A stretch of 64,000 nt of DNA from NCBI RefSeq assembly GCF_011455695.1, contig NZ_CP015030.1, positions 62,001 to 126,000 on the forward strand. The letters run 5' to 3'. Below the pieces are notes generated by a model. The model had not been told where the DNA came from, searched no databases, and saw only the letters and a list, made by a program, of their open reading frames with translations. Shown here in pieces: positions 10,089 through 18,665 of the stretch; positions within the stretch are counted from its first letter, which is position 1, and the number at the start of each line of letters is the position of its first letter. The DNA comes from Mannheimia granulomatis. GTDB lineage: Bacteria > Pseudomonadota > Gammaproteobacteria > Enterobacterales > Pasteurellaceae. Both the position numbers and the translations under genes were made by a program.

Positions 10089-10964
10089 TTAGCCTAGCAC
10101 CACCAAAATTGCTGCTACTACGACTAAAATTAGCCCGATAAAATCTTGAATTTTTAGGCGCTCTTTAAACACGAAATAGGAAATGCCTAAAATAAAGAAG
10201 ATCTCAATTTGTCCGAGAGTTTTCACAAAAGCAACGTGGTTGAGGCTCATTGCATTAAACCAACCAAAAGAGCCGAGAAACGAGAACAAGCTTGTTAGGA
10301 TCCCAAGTTTTGGGGAGCGGAAAAATTTCTTTAAAGTGTCAGGCTGGAAAATAGCTAAATAACCCACCAATAGCACCGCTTCAAAGCTGATGACGGAGAA
10401 AAGCACCCAAGCAGCGGAAATCAAAAAATGGCTATTCAGTTGCAAGCTGGCTTCTCGTACCCAAAGAGATGTGAGGGCAAAACATAACCCGCTAGAAATA
10501 CCGAGAAACAGCATTTTCCACGAAAGCTGGCGTAAGTTACCGCTGCCGGTCATTAAGAAAATTGCTACACCGCCCAGTACCACGCCAAGCCAGCCTAGGG
10601 TACTGATAGTTACGCCGAAAAACAGCACCCCAAGCAACGCCGCCCACACCGCTTCACTTTTGGCTAAGCCGACACCGATGGCATAATTTTTGAGATGAAA
10701 AAGCTGCACCATTAATGAGGTTGCCCAAATTTGGGCTAAGCCAGCCCCGATTACATACACAAAAAAGAGCGGTGGAAAATTAGGGAGTTTTAGCGATTCA
10801 TCGTGCCAATATAAAAACGCCAAATAGCCACTTGCCAATGGTACTGCATAGAAAAAGCGGGCAAGCGTTACCCCCAACACCGGCATATCTCGGCTAAGCT
10901 GTTTTTGAAACGCATTTCGACCGGCTTGAGCAATGGCTGCAAGCAGGGTAAACCAAATCCACAT
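10089..10964 (-). CDS. EamA/DMT family transporter
   Basis: The 291-residue inner-membrane protein has about ten hydrophobic segments in two repeated halves, as in drug/metabolite transporter (RhaT/EamA-type) exporters. The ATG at 10964 follows TTAGGAATCACT, a good ribosome binding site; an upstream TTG at 10979 overlaps that site and is rejected. Charged residues are clustered near the N-terminus (AGRNAFQKQLSRDMP). The substrate cannot be inferred. It is transcribed divergently from the DUF72 gene. Confidence 0.85.
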   Translation of the reverse strand: MWIWFTLLAAIAQAGRNAFQKQLSRDMPVLGVTLARFFYAVPLASGYLAFLYWHDESLKLPNFPPLFFVYVIGAGLAQIWATSLMVQLFHLKNYAIGVGLAKSEAVWAALLGVLFFGVTISTLGWLGVVLGGVAIFLMTGSGNLRQLSWKMLFLGISSGLCFALTSLWVREASLQLNSHFLISAAWVLFSVISFEAVLLVGYLAIFQPDTLKKFFRSPKLGILTSLFSFLGSFGWFNAMSLNHVAFVKTLGQIEIFFILGISYFVFKERLKIQDFIGLILVVVAAILVVLG

Positions 10965-11073
10965 AGTGATTCCTAACAAGAAAAGAGAGTAAATCTTACT
11001 CTTTTATTAATAGTTTGCAAGCGGTCTAAAAATGGCTAAAATTTGCAAAATAATTTTGAAATGGTTGAATACA

Positions 11074-11910
11074 ATGTCCCCACGCATTTATATTGGCACC
11101 GGTGGCTATGCTGACACCGACTTAATCGGCACGCTTTATCCTTACGGCACCAAAAAAGAGGATTTTTTAGCGGTATATAGCCAACATTACGACACCCTTG
11201 AAATCAACAGCACTTTTCATGTCCCGATTGGCTTAAAAGCTTTTGAGGGAATGGTAGAAAAGGCGGCTGGCAGACTAAATTTTTCGGTGAAGTTACATCA
11301 AGATTTCAGCCATAATCGCACGGCAACCCAAGAGCAAGCCGAGGCGTTTCTAACGGCTTTAACACCATTAAGTGAACAAGGCTTGTTAGCGAATTTGTTT
11401 GTACAATTTCCTACGCAATTTGAACGTACTACGGCAAACCGCCGTTATCTTGCCGAATTGTGCCAATGGTTTGAAGGTTACCCGCTTGCGATTGAATTCC
11501 GCCACCCAAGTTGGCATATTCCTGTTGTGTTTGATACCTTCGCCAAAAGCCCGAATTTGATTTGGTGCAATGTGGATTATCCGCAAAATATCGGTTTGCC
11601 GGCATTCCACTTTTTTGTGAATCAGAGAAATGCTTATTTGCGATTACATGGTCGTAACCCTAATTGGTGGAAAGGGCAAAGTGCCGCCGAACGCCACGAT
11701 TACCGATATTCAGACGAGGAACTAAAAGGCTTGGCAGAGTTACTTTTTCAACATAAAACCGAATTTGACAGGCTCTATCTCTATTTTGAAAACACCACCA
11801 AAAGCCACGCCTTTTATAATATCCAAACGCTAAAAGGCTTTTTGGCGGAGATAGGATTTCAAATTAAACCTGTGCCGGAACATTTGTTAGGACAGCAGAG
11901 TTTGTTCTAG
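11074..11910 (+). CDS. DUF72 (YecE-like) family protein
   Basis: The 278-residue protein begins MSPRIYIGTGGYADTD and contains the TIM-barrel-like DUF72 motifs YDTLEINSTFH, FAVKLHQDFSHNRT-type segment (residues about 70-85) and YLYFENTTKSHAFYNI. Function of the family is not established. A longer frame from the ATG at 11032 would add 14 residues, but that ATG lies inside an extended uptake signal (AAGCGGT at 11021-11027, ATTTGCAAA at 11041-11049), so the later start is preferred. It is divergent from the EamA gene and convergent with aspS. Confidence 0.85.
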   Translation: MSPRIYIGTGGYADTDLIGTLYPYGTKKEDFLAVYSQHYDTLEINSTFHVPIGLKAFEGMVEKAAGRLNFSVKLHQDFSHNRTATQEQAEAFLTALTPLSEQGLLANLFVQFPTQFERTTANRRYLAELCQWFEGYPLAIEFRHPSWHIPVVFDTFAKSPNLIWCNVDYPQNIGLPAFHFFVNQRNAYLRLHGRNPNWWKGQSAAERHDYRYSDEELKGLAELLFQHKTEFDRLYLYFENTTKSHAFYNIQTLKGFLAEIGFQIKPVPEHLLGQQSLF

Positions 11911-11914
11911 GCAT

Positions 11915-11937
11915 AAAAAAGAGCAGCAGAGCTGCTC
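11915..11937 (-). terminator. Terminator of aspS
   Basis: GAGCAG/CTGCTC hairpin (11921-11937) preceded on the plus strand by six A (11915-11920), which is a T run for minus-strand transcripts leaving aspS. A second, stronger hairpin lies nearer to aspS at 11950-11970. Confidence 0.7.
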
Positions 11938-11949
11938 AATTATGTGGAA

Positions 11950-11970
11950 CCCGGCACGGCTCGTGCCGGG
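11950..11970. repeat. GC-rich inverted repeat downstream of aspS
   Basis: CCCGGCACG and CGTGCCGGG form a perfect 9-bp stem with a 3-base loop, flanked by GAA/TTC-like bases. It has no adjacent T run. It could pause transcription or protect the aspS mRNA end, in tandem with the terminator at 11915-11937. Confidence 0.6.
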
Positions 11971-11992
11971 AACTAAACAGGCGATTTACAAA

Positions 11993-13768
11993 TTATTCTG
12001 CTTTTTCGACCGCTTTCACTGCAATTGCCAACTCATCCAACGCTTTCGGATTCGCAAAGCTCGGGGCTTCGGTCATCAAGCACGCTGCAGCGGTGGTTTT
12101 CGGGAAGGCGATAACATCACGGATATTATCGGTGCCGGTAATCAGCATCGTTAAACGGTCTAAACCGAATGCTAAGCCAGCGTGTGGCGGTGTACCGAAT
12201 TTTAACGCATCCAATAAGAAACCGAATTTCTCTTGTTGTTCGTCTTCATTAATGCCTAAAATGCTGAACACGGTTTGTTGCATATGTTGGCTGAAAATAC
12301 GCACTGAGCCGCCGCCTACTTCGTAACCGTTAATCACCATATCATAAGCGTTTGCTACCGCATTTTCAGGATCTTTCACCAACTCTTCAGGTGATAAATC
12401 TTTCGGTGAGGTGAACGGGTGGTGCATTGCTGAAAGATTGCCTTCATCATCACGCTCGAACATTGGGAAGTCAACGACCCAAAGCGGTTTCCACGCAGAA
12501 GTATCAGTTAAGCCTAAATCGTTACCCACTTTTAAGCGTAATGCACCAATTGCATTGGTTGCAACGTGCCAGTTATCTGCGCCGAAGAAAATAATGTCTT
12601 CATTTTGTACATTTAAACGAGCATAAAGTGCTTTTAACACCTCTTCATTTAAGAATTTTGCCACAGGGCTTTGAATGCCTTCTAAACCTGCATTTACATC
12701 ATTGATTTTCGCCCAAGCTAAACCTTTGGCACCGTAAATACCAACAAATTGGGTGTATTCGTCAATATTTTTACGCGTTAAAGTTGCACCGTTTGGCACA
12801 CGTAAGGCAACCACTCGCCCTTTTGGATCGTTTGCTGGGCTGCTGAAGACTTTGAAATCGACATCTTTAACGATATCCGCGACATCAACCATTTCCAATG
12901 GGTTGCGTAGGTCTGGCTTATCTGAGCCGAAACGTTGCATCGCTTCCTGCCAAGTCATCATTGGGAATTTGCCTAAATCCACGCCTAGGGTTGTTTTCCA
13001 TAAACCGTGAATCATCTCTTCCATTAATGCACGTACTTCTTCAGCCGTGAGGAATGAAGTTTCCACATCGATTTGGGTAAATTCAGGTTGGCGATCTGCA
13101 CGTAAATCTTCATCACGGAAACATTTCACGATTTGATAGTAACGATCAAAGCCCGACATCATTAAAAGCTGTTTGAAAAGCTGTGGTGATTGCGGTAGAG
13201 CATAGAATTTACCTTTATGCACGCGGCTTGGCACTAAATAGTCACGCGCACCTTCAGGGGTCGCTTTAGTGAGCATTGGGGTTTCAATATCTAAGAAACC
13301 GTGGTCATCCATAAAGCGGCGAACAAAGCTGGTGATTTTGGCACGGGTTTTCAGTTTTTCCGCCATTTCCGGACGGCGTAAATCTAAGTAGCGATATTTT
13401 AAACGCTGCTCTTCTGAGTTATTTTGGTTGAAGTCAAGTGGCATCACTTCAGCGTTGTTATATACCACTAAATTTTTTACTAACACTTCGATTTCGCCGG
13501 TCGCCATCTCTTTATTGATTTGCGATTCATCACGAGCAATCACTTCACCTTGAATCTGTACGCAAGCTTCTGAACGCAGAGCTGAGGCTTGCTTGAACAG
13601 AGTTTCGTCTTTTTCATCAAAGAACACCTGAACAATGCCTTCACGGTCACGAATTTGCATAAAAATAAAACGACCAAGGTTACGAACACGGTGTACCCAG
13701 CCACTTAGGGTAACAGCTTGTCCAACGTGCGAGCGGTTTAAGTTGCCGCAATAATGAGAACGCATCAT
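11993..13768 (-). CDS. aspS: Aspartyl-tRNA synthetase
   Basis: Charges tRNA-Asp with aspartate. The 591-residue class II enzyme is of the bacterial type: N-terminal OB-fold anticodon domain ([16 protein letters not shown]), motif 2 region [16 protein letters not shown], a GAD insertion domain around residues 290-410, and motif 3 GLAFGLDRL near the C-terminus. Either of the two first ATG codons could start it. In E. coli and H. influenzae aspS adjoins nudB-yebC-ruvC; here it has been separated from them. Confidence 0.97.
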   Translation of the reverse strand: MMRSHYCGNLNRSHVGQAVTLSGWVHRVRNLGRFIFMQIRDREGIVQVFFDEKDETLFKQASALRSEACVQIQGEVIARDESQINKEMATGEIEVLVKNLVVYNNAEVMPLDFNQNNSEEQRLKYRYLDLRRPEMAEKLKTRAKITSFVRRFMDDHGFLDIETPMLTKATPEGARDYLVPSRVHKGKFYALPQSPQLFKQLLMMSGFDRYYQIVKCFRDEDLRADRQPEFTQIDVETSFLTAEEVRALMEEMIHGLWKTTLGVDLGKFPMMTWQEAMQRFGSDKPDLRNPLEMVDVADIVKDVDFKVFSSPANDPKGRVVALRVPNGATLTRKNIDEYTQFVGIYGAKGLAWAKINDVNAGLEGIQSPVAKFLNEEVLKALYARLNVQNEDIIFFGADNWHVATNAIGALRLKVGNDLGLTDTSAWKPLWVVDFPMFERDDEGNLSAMHHPFTSPKDLSPEELVKDPENAVANAYDMVINGYEVGGGSVRIFSQHMQQTVFSILGINEDEQQEKFGFLLDALKFGTPPHAGLAFGLDRLTMLITGTDNIRDVIAFPKTTAAACLMTEAPSFANPKALDELAIAVKAVEKAE

Positions 13769-13863
13769 AAAATTTTTCCTTTTCTAAAATTAGGTTCCGA
13801 ATTTCGGAGAAAACTTAGGGATTATAGCGGAAATTTGAGGGGAAATGGATCAATAAAAGCACG

Positions 13864-13919
13864 CAAGCGGTTATTTTTTACAGAAATTTTGCAAAATTTC
13901 CTCAAAAATTGACCGCTTG
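13864..13919. terminator. Nested uptake-signal inverted repeat after lysO
   Basis: CAAGCGGT (13864-13871) pairs with ACCGCTTG (13912-13919); inside lies a perfect 18-base palindrome of the uptake-signal tail at 13883-13900 (GAAATTTTGCAAAATTTC). It follows the stop of lysO and precedes the aspS promoter region. Terminator function for lysO is inferred. Confidence 0.55.
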
Positions 13920-13923
13920 TATT

Positions 13924-14835
13924 TTAGCCTTCCAAACCAATAAAAATCGCTAACAGTAGCGGAGCGGCTAAATTAACAATAAAACCAAAACTAATTGCAA
14001 GTGGCACGATTTGAATACCTCCCGATTTTTGGATGATTGGGAGCATACAATCAAGGGAGGTCGCTCCGCCAATGCCGACTGCGGTTGAGGGGAATTGTCG
14101 CATAAACAGTGGTACTAAAAACAGGCATAAGATCTCACGGGAAATATCGTTGAAAAAGGCGATACTGCCGTAAATCGGGCCCCAAGCATCGTTTACCAAC
14201 ACGCTTGAAAGCGAATACCAGCCGAAGGCTGAGGCAAAGGTTAGGCCTTTGGCGAGCGATAAATCAAGCAAAAAGGCTGCGATCACGCCGCCGACTAACG
14301 AGCTTGCCACCATAACGATAGAGGTGTAAATACCGCGTTTGTTGAAAAACACCTCGCGTAGCGGAATGCCGCTGTTACGGAGTTGAATTCCCACGCCGAA
14401 AATCATGATTTCCAAAATATAAGTGCTTGAGTGCAAAGGGAAATCAACAATACCTTTGGTAAAATAGCCGACTACTCCTCCAAGTAAAGTTGCACCAATC
14501 AGCTTAAAGGAATCCATCAGCAGATGCAGGCGAGATGGCAGTTCATCTTGATTCACTTTTGCCCGAGTCATCGGCTGGATTTTGTCGTAAATAATCAGAC
14601 CGACAATATTTGAGAGCAATAAAATTACCACAAGGCTAAATGCCGTCCCGCCGATTTGTGGTAGTTCTGTTAAAATATTGTCGATTTGCCCAAGCGAAAT
14701 CCCCATTACCAATAAAATCAAATAAAGGCAGATATTCACCACTTTATTGACACAAGCTAGGTAGCGGGGATTTTGGAGTTTAATCAAATAACCGAGAAAT
14801 AAGGGAATTAGCACAATGGCTAAACCGTAGAGCAT
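13924..14835 (-). CDS. lysO: Lysine exporter LysO family protein
   Basis: The 303-residue membrane protein (DUF340/YbjE) has about eight hydrophobic segments. The C-terminal half holds the conserved acidic, pore-associated stretches FGWYSLSSVLVNDAWGPIYGSIAFFNDISREI and GIGGATSLDCMLPIIQKSGG (both in residues 195-275). E. coli LysO exports lysine and its toxic analogue thialysine. AAGAAGGAT precedes the ATG. It is divergent from dinB. The lysine substrate is inferred from the family. Confidence 0.88.
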   Translation of the reverse strand: MLYGLAIVLIPLFLGYLIKLQNPRYLACVNKVVNICLYLILLVMGISLGQIDNILTELPQIGGTAFSLVVILLLSNIVGLIIYDKIQPMTRAKVNQDELPSRLHLLMDSFKLIGATLLGGVVGYFTKGIVDFPLHSSTYILEIMIFGVGIQLRNSGIPLREVFFNKRGIYTSIVMVASSLVGGVIAAFLLDLSLAKGLTFASAFGWYSLSSVLVNDAWGPIYGSIAFFNDISREILCLFLVPLFMRQFPSTAVGIGGATSLDCMLPIIQKSGGIQIVPLAISFGFIVNLAAPLLLAIFIGLEG

Positions 14836-14899
14836 TTTTTATCCTTCTTTAATATTTATTTTAAGCTTGAAATTTTAACAATAAGGGCATAAAATAAAA

Positions 14900-14915
14900 C
14901 TGTTTTTATATACAG
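14900..14915 (+). promoter_or_regulatory. LexA (SOS) box upstream of dinB
   Basis: CTGTTTTTATATACAG has both perfect half-sites CTGT and ACAG with an 8-base AT spacer, the E. coli LexA consensus. It lies 41 bases before the dinB ATG, so damage induction is expected. Confidence 0.85.
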
Positions 14916-14956
14916 TTATTTGTTGCAAGCGGTTGGTTCTTCAGGAAATTTTGCAA

Positions 14957-16039
14957 ATGCCTATTCAAGCCAAAACTCAGCGAAAAATTATTCATATTGA
15001 TATGGATTGTTTTTATGCCGCAGTCGAAATGCGGGAAAACCCTTTGTTGGTCGGCAAACCAGTAGCTGTAGGGGGGAATGCCAATCAGCGTGGGGTGCTG
15101 ACTACTTGTAACTATGAGGCAAGAAAATTTGGGTTACACAGTGCAATGCCAACGGCTCAAGCATTAAAACGTTGCCCGAATTTGGTTTTGCTGCCGGTGA
15201 ATATGCCGTTGTATAAAGCAGTTTCTGCCCAAATTCACCAAATTTTTCATCGCTATACTTCAATAATCGAAGCTCTTTCCCTTGATGAAGCTTATTTAGA
15301 TGTGAGCGATTGCGAACTTTACTCTGGCTCGGCCACTTGGATTGCTAAAGCCATTCGCGATGATATTTGGAGAGAGTTACGTTTGACCGCTTCAGCCGGT
15401 GTAGCGCCGCTTAAATTTTTAGCTAAAATTGCTTCAGACCGGAATAAGCCAAACGGGCAGTTTGTCATTGTACCTGATGAAGTGCAAAATTTTGTGAAAA
15501 ATCTACCGCTTGTAAAAATCCCCGGGGTGGGGAAAGTAACAAATGAAAAGCTACAAAAATTAGGGTTGGAAACCTGTGGTGATATTCAACAAGCTGAGCA
15601 GGCTATGATTTATCGGGAGTTCGGTAAATTCGGGCAACGGCTTTGGGATTTTAGCCACGGTATTGATGAGAGAGAAATTGAAATTAATCGTCCGAGAAAG
15701 TCGCTTGCTGTTGAGAATACTTTGTTGGAAGATATTTGGCAGATTGAAGTGGCAGAAAAAATCATTGCAGATTTATTTGAAAAATTGCTGTTTCGCATTC
15801 AGCGAAATTGGGGCGGCATTCCTTTAACCGATTTTAAAAAACTAGGTATTAAATTAAAATTTGATGATTTTAGCCAAACTACGCTAGAGAGAACGACCGA
15901 AGGGTTAAGTTATGAGCAATTTTGGAAATTATTACACCAAATTTTTAGCAGGCGGAATGAACGAAAGATTCGATTAGTAGGTCTAAGTGTTCACTTTCCT
16001 GAGAAAAAAGTAAATAATCAGTTAAATTTGTGGGAATAA
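14957..16039 (+). CDS. dinB: DNA polymerase IV
   Basis: Error-prone Y-family polymerase for translesion synthesis. The 360-residue protein has the catalytic carboxylates D15/D17 (HIDMDCFYAAVE) and D110/E111 (SLDEAYLDVS), a helix-hairpin-helix region (IPGVGKVTNEKLQKLG), and ends in QLNLWE, which fits a beta-clamp binding motif. The ATG at 14957 gives the usual N-terminus. An in-frame TTG at 14933 is part of an uptake signal (AAGCGGT at 14928-14934, ATTTTGCAAA at 14946-14955) and is rejected. The LexA box at 14900 implies SOS control. Confidence 0.96.
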   Translation: MPIQAKTQRKIIHIDMDCFYAAVEMRENPLLVGKPVAVGGNANQRGVLTTCNYEARKFGLHSAMPTAQALKRCPNLVLLPVNMPLYKAVSAQIHQIFHRYTSIIEALSLDEAYLDVSDCELYSGSATWIAKAIRDDIWRELRLTASAGVAPLKFLAKIASDRNKPNGQFVIVPDEVQNFVKNLPLVKIPGVGKVTNEKLQKLGLETCGDIQQAEQAMIYREFGKFGQRLWDFSHGIDEREIEINRPRKSLAVENTLLEDIWQIEVAEKIIADLFEKLLFRIQRNWGGIPLTDFKKLGIKLKFDDFSQTTLERTTEGLSYEQFWKLLHQIFSRRNERKIRLVGLSVHFPEKKVNNQLNLWE

Positions 16040-16051
16040 TGTAAATTATTA

Positions 16052-16079
16052 CTTGAATTTACTGATGAAAACACCATTA
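16052..16079 (+). promoter_or_regulatory. Sigma-32-like promoter of htpX
   Basis: CTTGAAT (16052-16058) and CACCATTA (16072-16079), separated by 13 bases, fit the heat-shock promoter pattern CTTGAAA / CCCCATNT. It lies about 45 bases before the htpX ATG, and htpX is a heat-shock gene in E. coli. Confidence 0.55.
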
Positions 16080-16124
16080 TAGTTTAGGCGATTGTGCATT
16101 TGTTATTTGGAGATTTACAACATT

Positions 16125-16994
16125 ATGGCAAAACGTGTCATTCTATTTTTATTAACTAACTTAGCGATTACCTTTGTTTTAGGGATCGTGTTAAACATTA
16201 TTTTTAATGTGACCGGCATTCAAGGGCAGAGTGTTGCTGGGATTTTAGTGCTTTCGCTAGTGTTTGGTTTTGCGGGATCATTAATTTCTCTGTTTATGTC
16301 AAAATCAATGGCATTACGTTCGGTGGGGGCAGAAGTGATTCAACAGCCTCGTAATGAAGCTGAACAATGGTTATTTAATACTGTTCAGCGTCAGTCTCAG
16401 CAGGCGAATATTCCGATGCCGGATATTGCGATTTATCACTCTGCAGATGTCAATGCATTTGCAACCGGGGCAACAAAGAGTAATTCATTAGTAGCCGTAA
16501 GTACAGGTTTGCTTAATTCAATGACGAAAGATGAAGCAGAAGCAGTTGTTGCGCATGAAGTTGCCCATATTGCTAATGGCGATATGGTGACAATGACTTT
16601 ATTACAAGGTGTGTTAAATACCTTTGTGATTTTCTTGGCTCGCATAATTTCAACGGCAGCGGCAACTACTCGTGACAGTAATGGCAACTCAAGCACGAAT
16701 ACATTAGTTTTCTGGATTGTAGATATTGTGTTACAGATGGTATTCGGTGTATTAGCGACAATGATTGCAATGTGGTTCTCTCGTCAGCGTGAATTCCGTG
16801 CTGATGCCGGCTCAGCCCAATTAGTGGGTAAAGAAAAAATGATTGCTGCATTACAACGTTTACAACGCGTTCATGAACCGCAGGAAATGCAAGGGTCTTT
16901 AGCTGCCTTTATGATTAATGGTGTTCGTAGTAAAGAACTTTTTATGAGCCATCCACCACTTGAAAAACGTATTGAAGCGTTAAGAAATCTATAA
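16125..16994 (+). CDS. htpX: Membrane zinc protease HtpX
   Basis: M48 metalloprotease of the inner membrane that degrades damaged membrane proteins. The 289-residue protein has two N-terminal membrane segments, the zinc motif HEVAH (residues 144-148) and further membrane segments around residues 155 and 190. The ATG at 16125 follows TTGGAG; an in-frame upstream TTG at 16092 would add 11 residues and spoil the usual [13 protein letters not shown] start. A heat-shock-like promoter lies upstream. Confidence 0.96.
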   Translation: MAKRVILFLLTNLAITFVLGIVLNIIFNVTGIQGQSVAGILVLSLVFGFAGSLISLFMSKSMALRSVGAEVIQQPRNEAEQWLFNTVQRQSQQANIPMPDIAIYHSADVNAFATGATKSNSLVAVSTGLLNSMTKDEAEAVVAHEVAHIANGDMVTMTLLQGVLNTFVIFLARIISTAAATTRDSNGNSSTNTLVFWIVDIVLQMVFGVLATMIAMWFSRQREFRADAGSAQLVGKEKMIAALQRLQRVHEPQEMQGSLAAFMINGVRSKELFMSHPPLEKRIEALRNL

Positions 16995-17010
16995 TTTATA
17001 AGCTCTACAA

Positions 17011-17053
17011 GCGGTTTGATTTTGTAAAAAATTTGCAAATCAAACCGTTTTTT
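17011..17053 (+). terminator. Uptake-signal hairpin terminator after htpX
   Basis: CGGTTTGATTTTG (from 17012) pairs with CAAATCAAACCG (17036-17047), then a T run to 17053. The left arm belongs to an extended uptake signal starting at 17007. Convergent yqaA follows. Confidence 0.8.
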
Positions 17054-17060
17054 ATTGCCG

Positions 17061-17549
17061 TTATGATGCATATTGTAGAGTAGGATAGAGCATCGCCAGC
17101 AGAAACAGATAACGAAGCAGTTTTCCCATCACAACCAAAATCAAACTTTGCCAGAAGTTAAACCTCAGCCAGCCGGCGATACCACAAAATATATCTCCTA
17201 TAATAGGCAGCCAGCTAAACAACAACACCCAAACGCCATATTTCTTGCTTTTTTCTAACGCCCAATTTAGGTAGCGATGTTGTTTCGGTTGAGGTAATAA
17301 TCTTCCCATTGCATAAGTAATCAGGCTGCCTAAACTATTGCCGAGAGTAGCAACGGAGGTTAAGAAAATGAGTGAAATGGAGTGAAATCCGCTGTTTGCA
17401 ATAATATCTTGGCTGGCAAGGGTGGTGAAAATAATTTCCGAGTTACCGGGTAAGAGGGTTGAGCTAAGCAAGCCACTGAAGAACATTATGAGCAGCTGAT
17501 TTTCACCGGAAAAGAATAAACTGAAAAAAGAAGTAAGATATTCTGTCAT
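17061..17549 (-). CDS. yqaA: YqaA family (SNARE-associated/DedA-like) membrane protein
   Basis: The 162-residue inner-membrane protein has about four hydrophobic segments and the DedA-superfamily glycine-rich motifs STLLPGNSEIIF and LGNSLGSLITYAMGR, then SKKYGVWVLLFSWLPIIGDIFCGIAGWLR, which holds the family's arginine/aspartate region. DedA relatives take part in lipid flipping and membrane homeostasis; the function of the short YqaA group is unproven. It is convergent with htpX and divergent from focA. Confidence 0.85.
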   Translation of the reverse strand: MTEYLTSFFSLFFSGENQLLIMFFSGLLSSTLLPGNSEIIFTTLASQDIIANSGFHSISLIFLTSVATLGNSLGSLITYAMGRLLPQPKQHRYLNWALEKSKKYGVWVLLFSWLPIIGDIFCGIAGWLRFNFWQSLILVVMGKLLRYLFLLAMLYPTLQYAS

Positions 17550-17618
17550 TATTTTATGATCGATTTGTTATAAAAATGTTTTTGTAAATTTGATTAAATG
17601 TTGCGCTTTAAATGGATT

Positions 17619-17632
17619 TTGTTCTATATCAA
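17619..17632 (+). promoter_or_regulatory. FNR-like site upstream of focA-pflB
   Basis: TTGTTCTATATCAA matches the FNR consensus TTGATNNNNATCAA with one mismatch. It lies 118 bases before focA, whose operon is induced by FNR under anaerobiosis in E. coli. Confidence 0.5.
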
Positions 17633-17749
17633 AAAAAGGGATGGAAATACCTCTGATTAAGCAAGATTTCTATTTTAAGATGGAATGAAGAGATCTATAA
17701 TTCTTTCAAAATATAGACATTTTTCAATTCACATTTTTAAGGTTAGCTG

Positions 17750-18574
17750 ATGTTTTCTCCTGTTGAAATGGCAAAAATTGCTGAAGATGGCGCAGTTTAT
17801 AAAGCAACAAAAAATCAATTCTACTCCTTTCTTTCCGCCATCACAGCAGGTGGTTTCATTGCAATCGCATTTGTATTTTATACTACTACGCAAGTCGGTG
17901 CGAGCCAAATGCCTTGGGGCGTTGCTAAATTAATTGGTGGTTTAGTGTTTTCGCTCGGTGTGATTATGTGCGTGGTATTTGGTTCGGAGTTATTTACTTC
18001 TTCCACACTTACTATCGTGGCTAAAGCGAGTAACCGCATTAGTTGGTTGCAGATGTTTAAAAACTGGGTGGTGGTCTATTTCGGCAACTTTATCGGCGCA
18101 ATTTCTATTGTATTGCTGGTTTGGTTTAGCGGTCAGATTATGGCTGCCAAAGGGCAATGGGGCTTAACTATTTTAAACACTGCTCAGCATAAAATTCACC
18201 ACGAATGGTTTGAGGCCTTTTGCCTTGGTATTTTCTGTAACATTATGGTCTGTATTGCGGTGTGGATGTCTTATGCCGGTAAAAGTTTAACCGATAAAGC
18301 CTTTATTATGATGCTGCCGATTGCAATGTTTGTGGCATCAGGGTTTGAACACTGTGTGGCAAATATGTTTATGATTCCAATGGGAATTTTAATTCAAAGC
18401 TTTGGTAGCCCTGAATTTTGGACAGCGATTAATGTGGAGCCGAGCCAATTTGCCGATTTGGATATTCAACATTTTGTTCTTAAAAACCTCATTCCGGCCA
18501 CACTTGGTAATATTGTCGGCGGTGTGTTTTTCATTGGTCTCATGCAGTGGTTCTTATATATTAGAAAACATTAA
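17750..18574 (+). CDS. focA: Formate channel FocA
   Basis: Pentameric inner-membrane formate/nitrite transporter family channel that moves the formate made by PflB. The 274-residue protein starts MFSPVEMAKIAEDGAVYKATK, as FocA proteins do, and contains about six membrane segments with the motifs FGSELFTSSTLTIVAKAS, NFIGA, CNIMVCIAVWMSYAGKSLTDK and GFEHCVANMFMIPMG, which include the gating threonine loop and the pore histidine. It precedes pflB by 91 bases, in the same order as E. coli. Confidence 0.96.
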   Translation: MFSPVEMAKIAEDGAVYKATKNQFYSFLSAITAGGFIAIAFVFYTTTQVGASQMPWGVAKLIGGLVFSLGVIMCVVFGSELFTSSTLTIVAKASNRISWLQMFKNWVVVYFGNFIGAISIVLLVWFSGQIMAAKGQWGLTILNTAQHKIHHEWFEAFCLGIFCNIMVCIAVWMSYAGKSLTDKAFIMMLPIAMFVASGFEHCVANMFMIPMGILIQSFGSPEFWTAINVEPSQFADLDIQHFVLKNLIPATLGNIVGGVFFIGLMQWFLYIRKH

Positions 18575-18586
18575 CAAAAGATTCCA

Positions 18587-18633
18587 ACAAGCGGTTATTT
18601 TTAGCAAAAAATTTGCAATTTCCGACCGCTTGT
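18587..18633. repeat. Inverted uptake-signal pair between focA and pflB
   Basis: ACAAGCGGT (18587-18595) and ACCGCTTGT (18625-18633) face each other as perfect 9-bp arms. There is no T run, so read-through or partial attenuation into pflB is possible. Confidence 0.7.
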
Positions 18634-18665
18634 AACCCTAATTATTAACTTAAAGAGGACTTAAT

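Noticed and set aside
14933-14956. Upstream in-frame start for dinB (and similarly for the DUF72 gene and suhB)
   Set aside because: These starts fall within uptake-signal sequence, lack ribosome binding sites and add residues that family members do not have.
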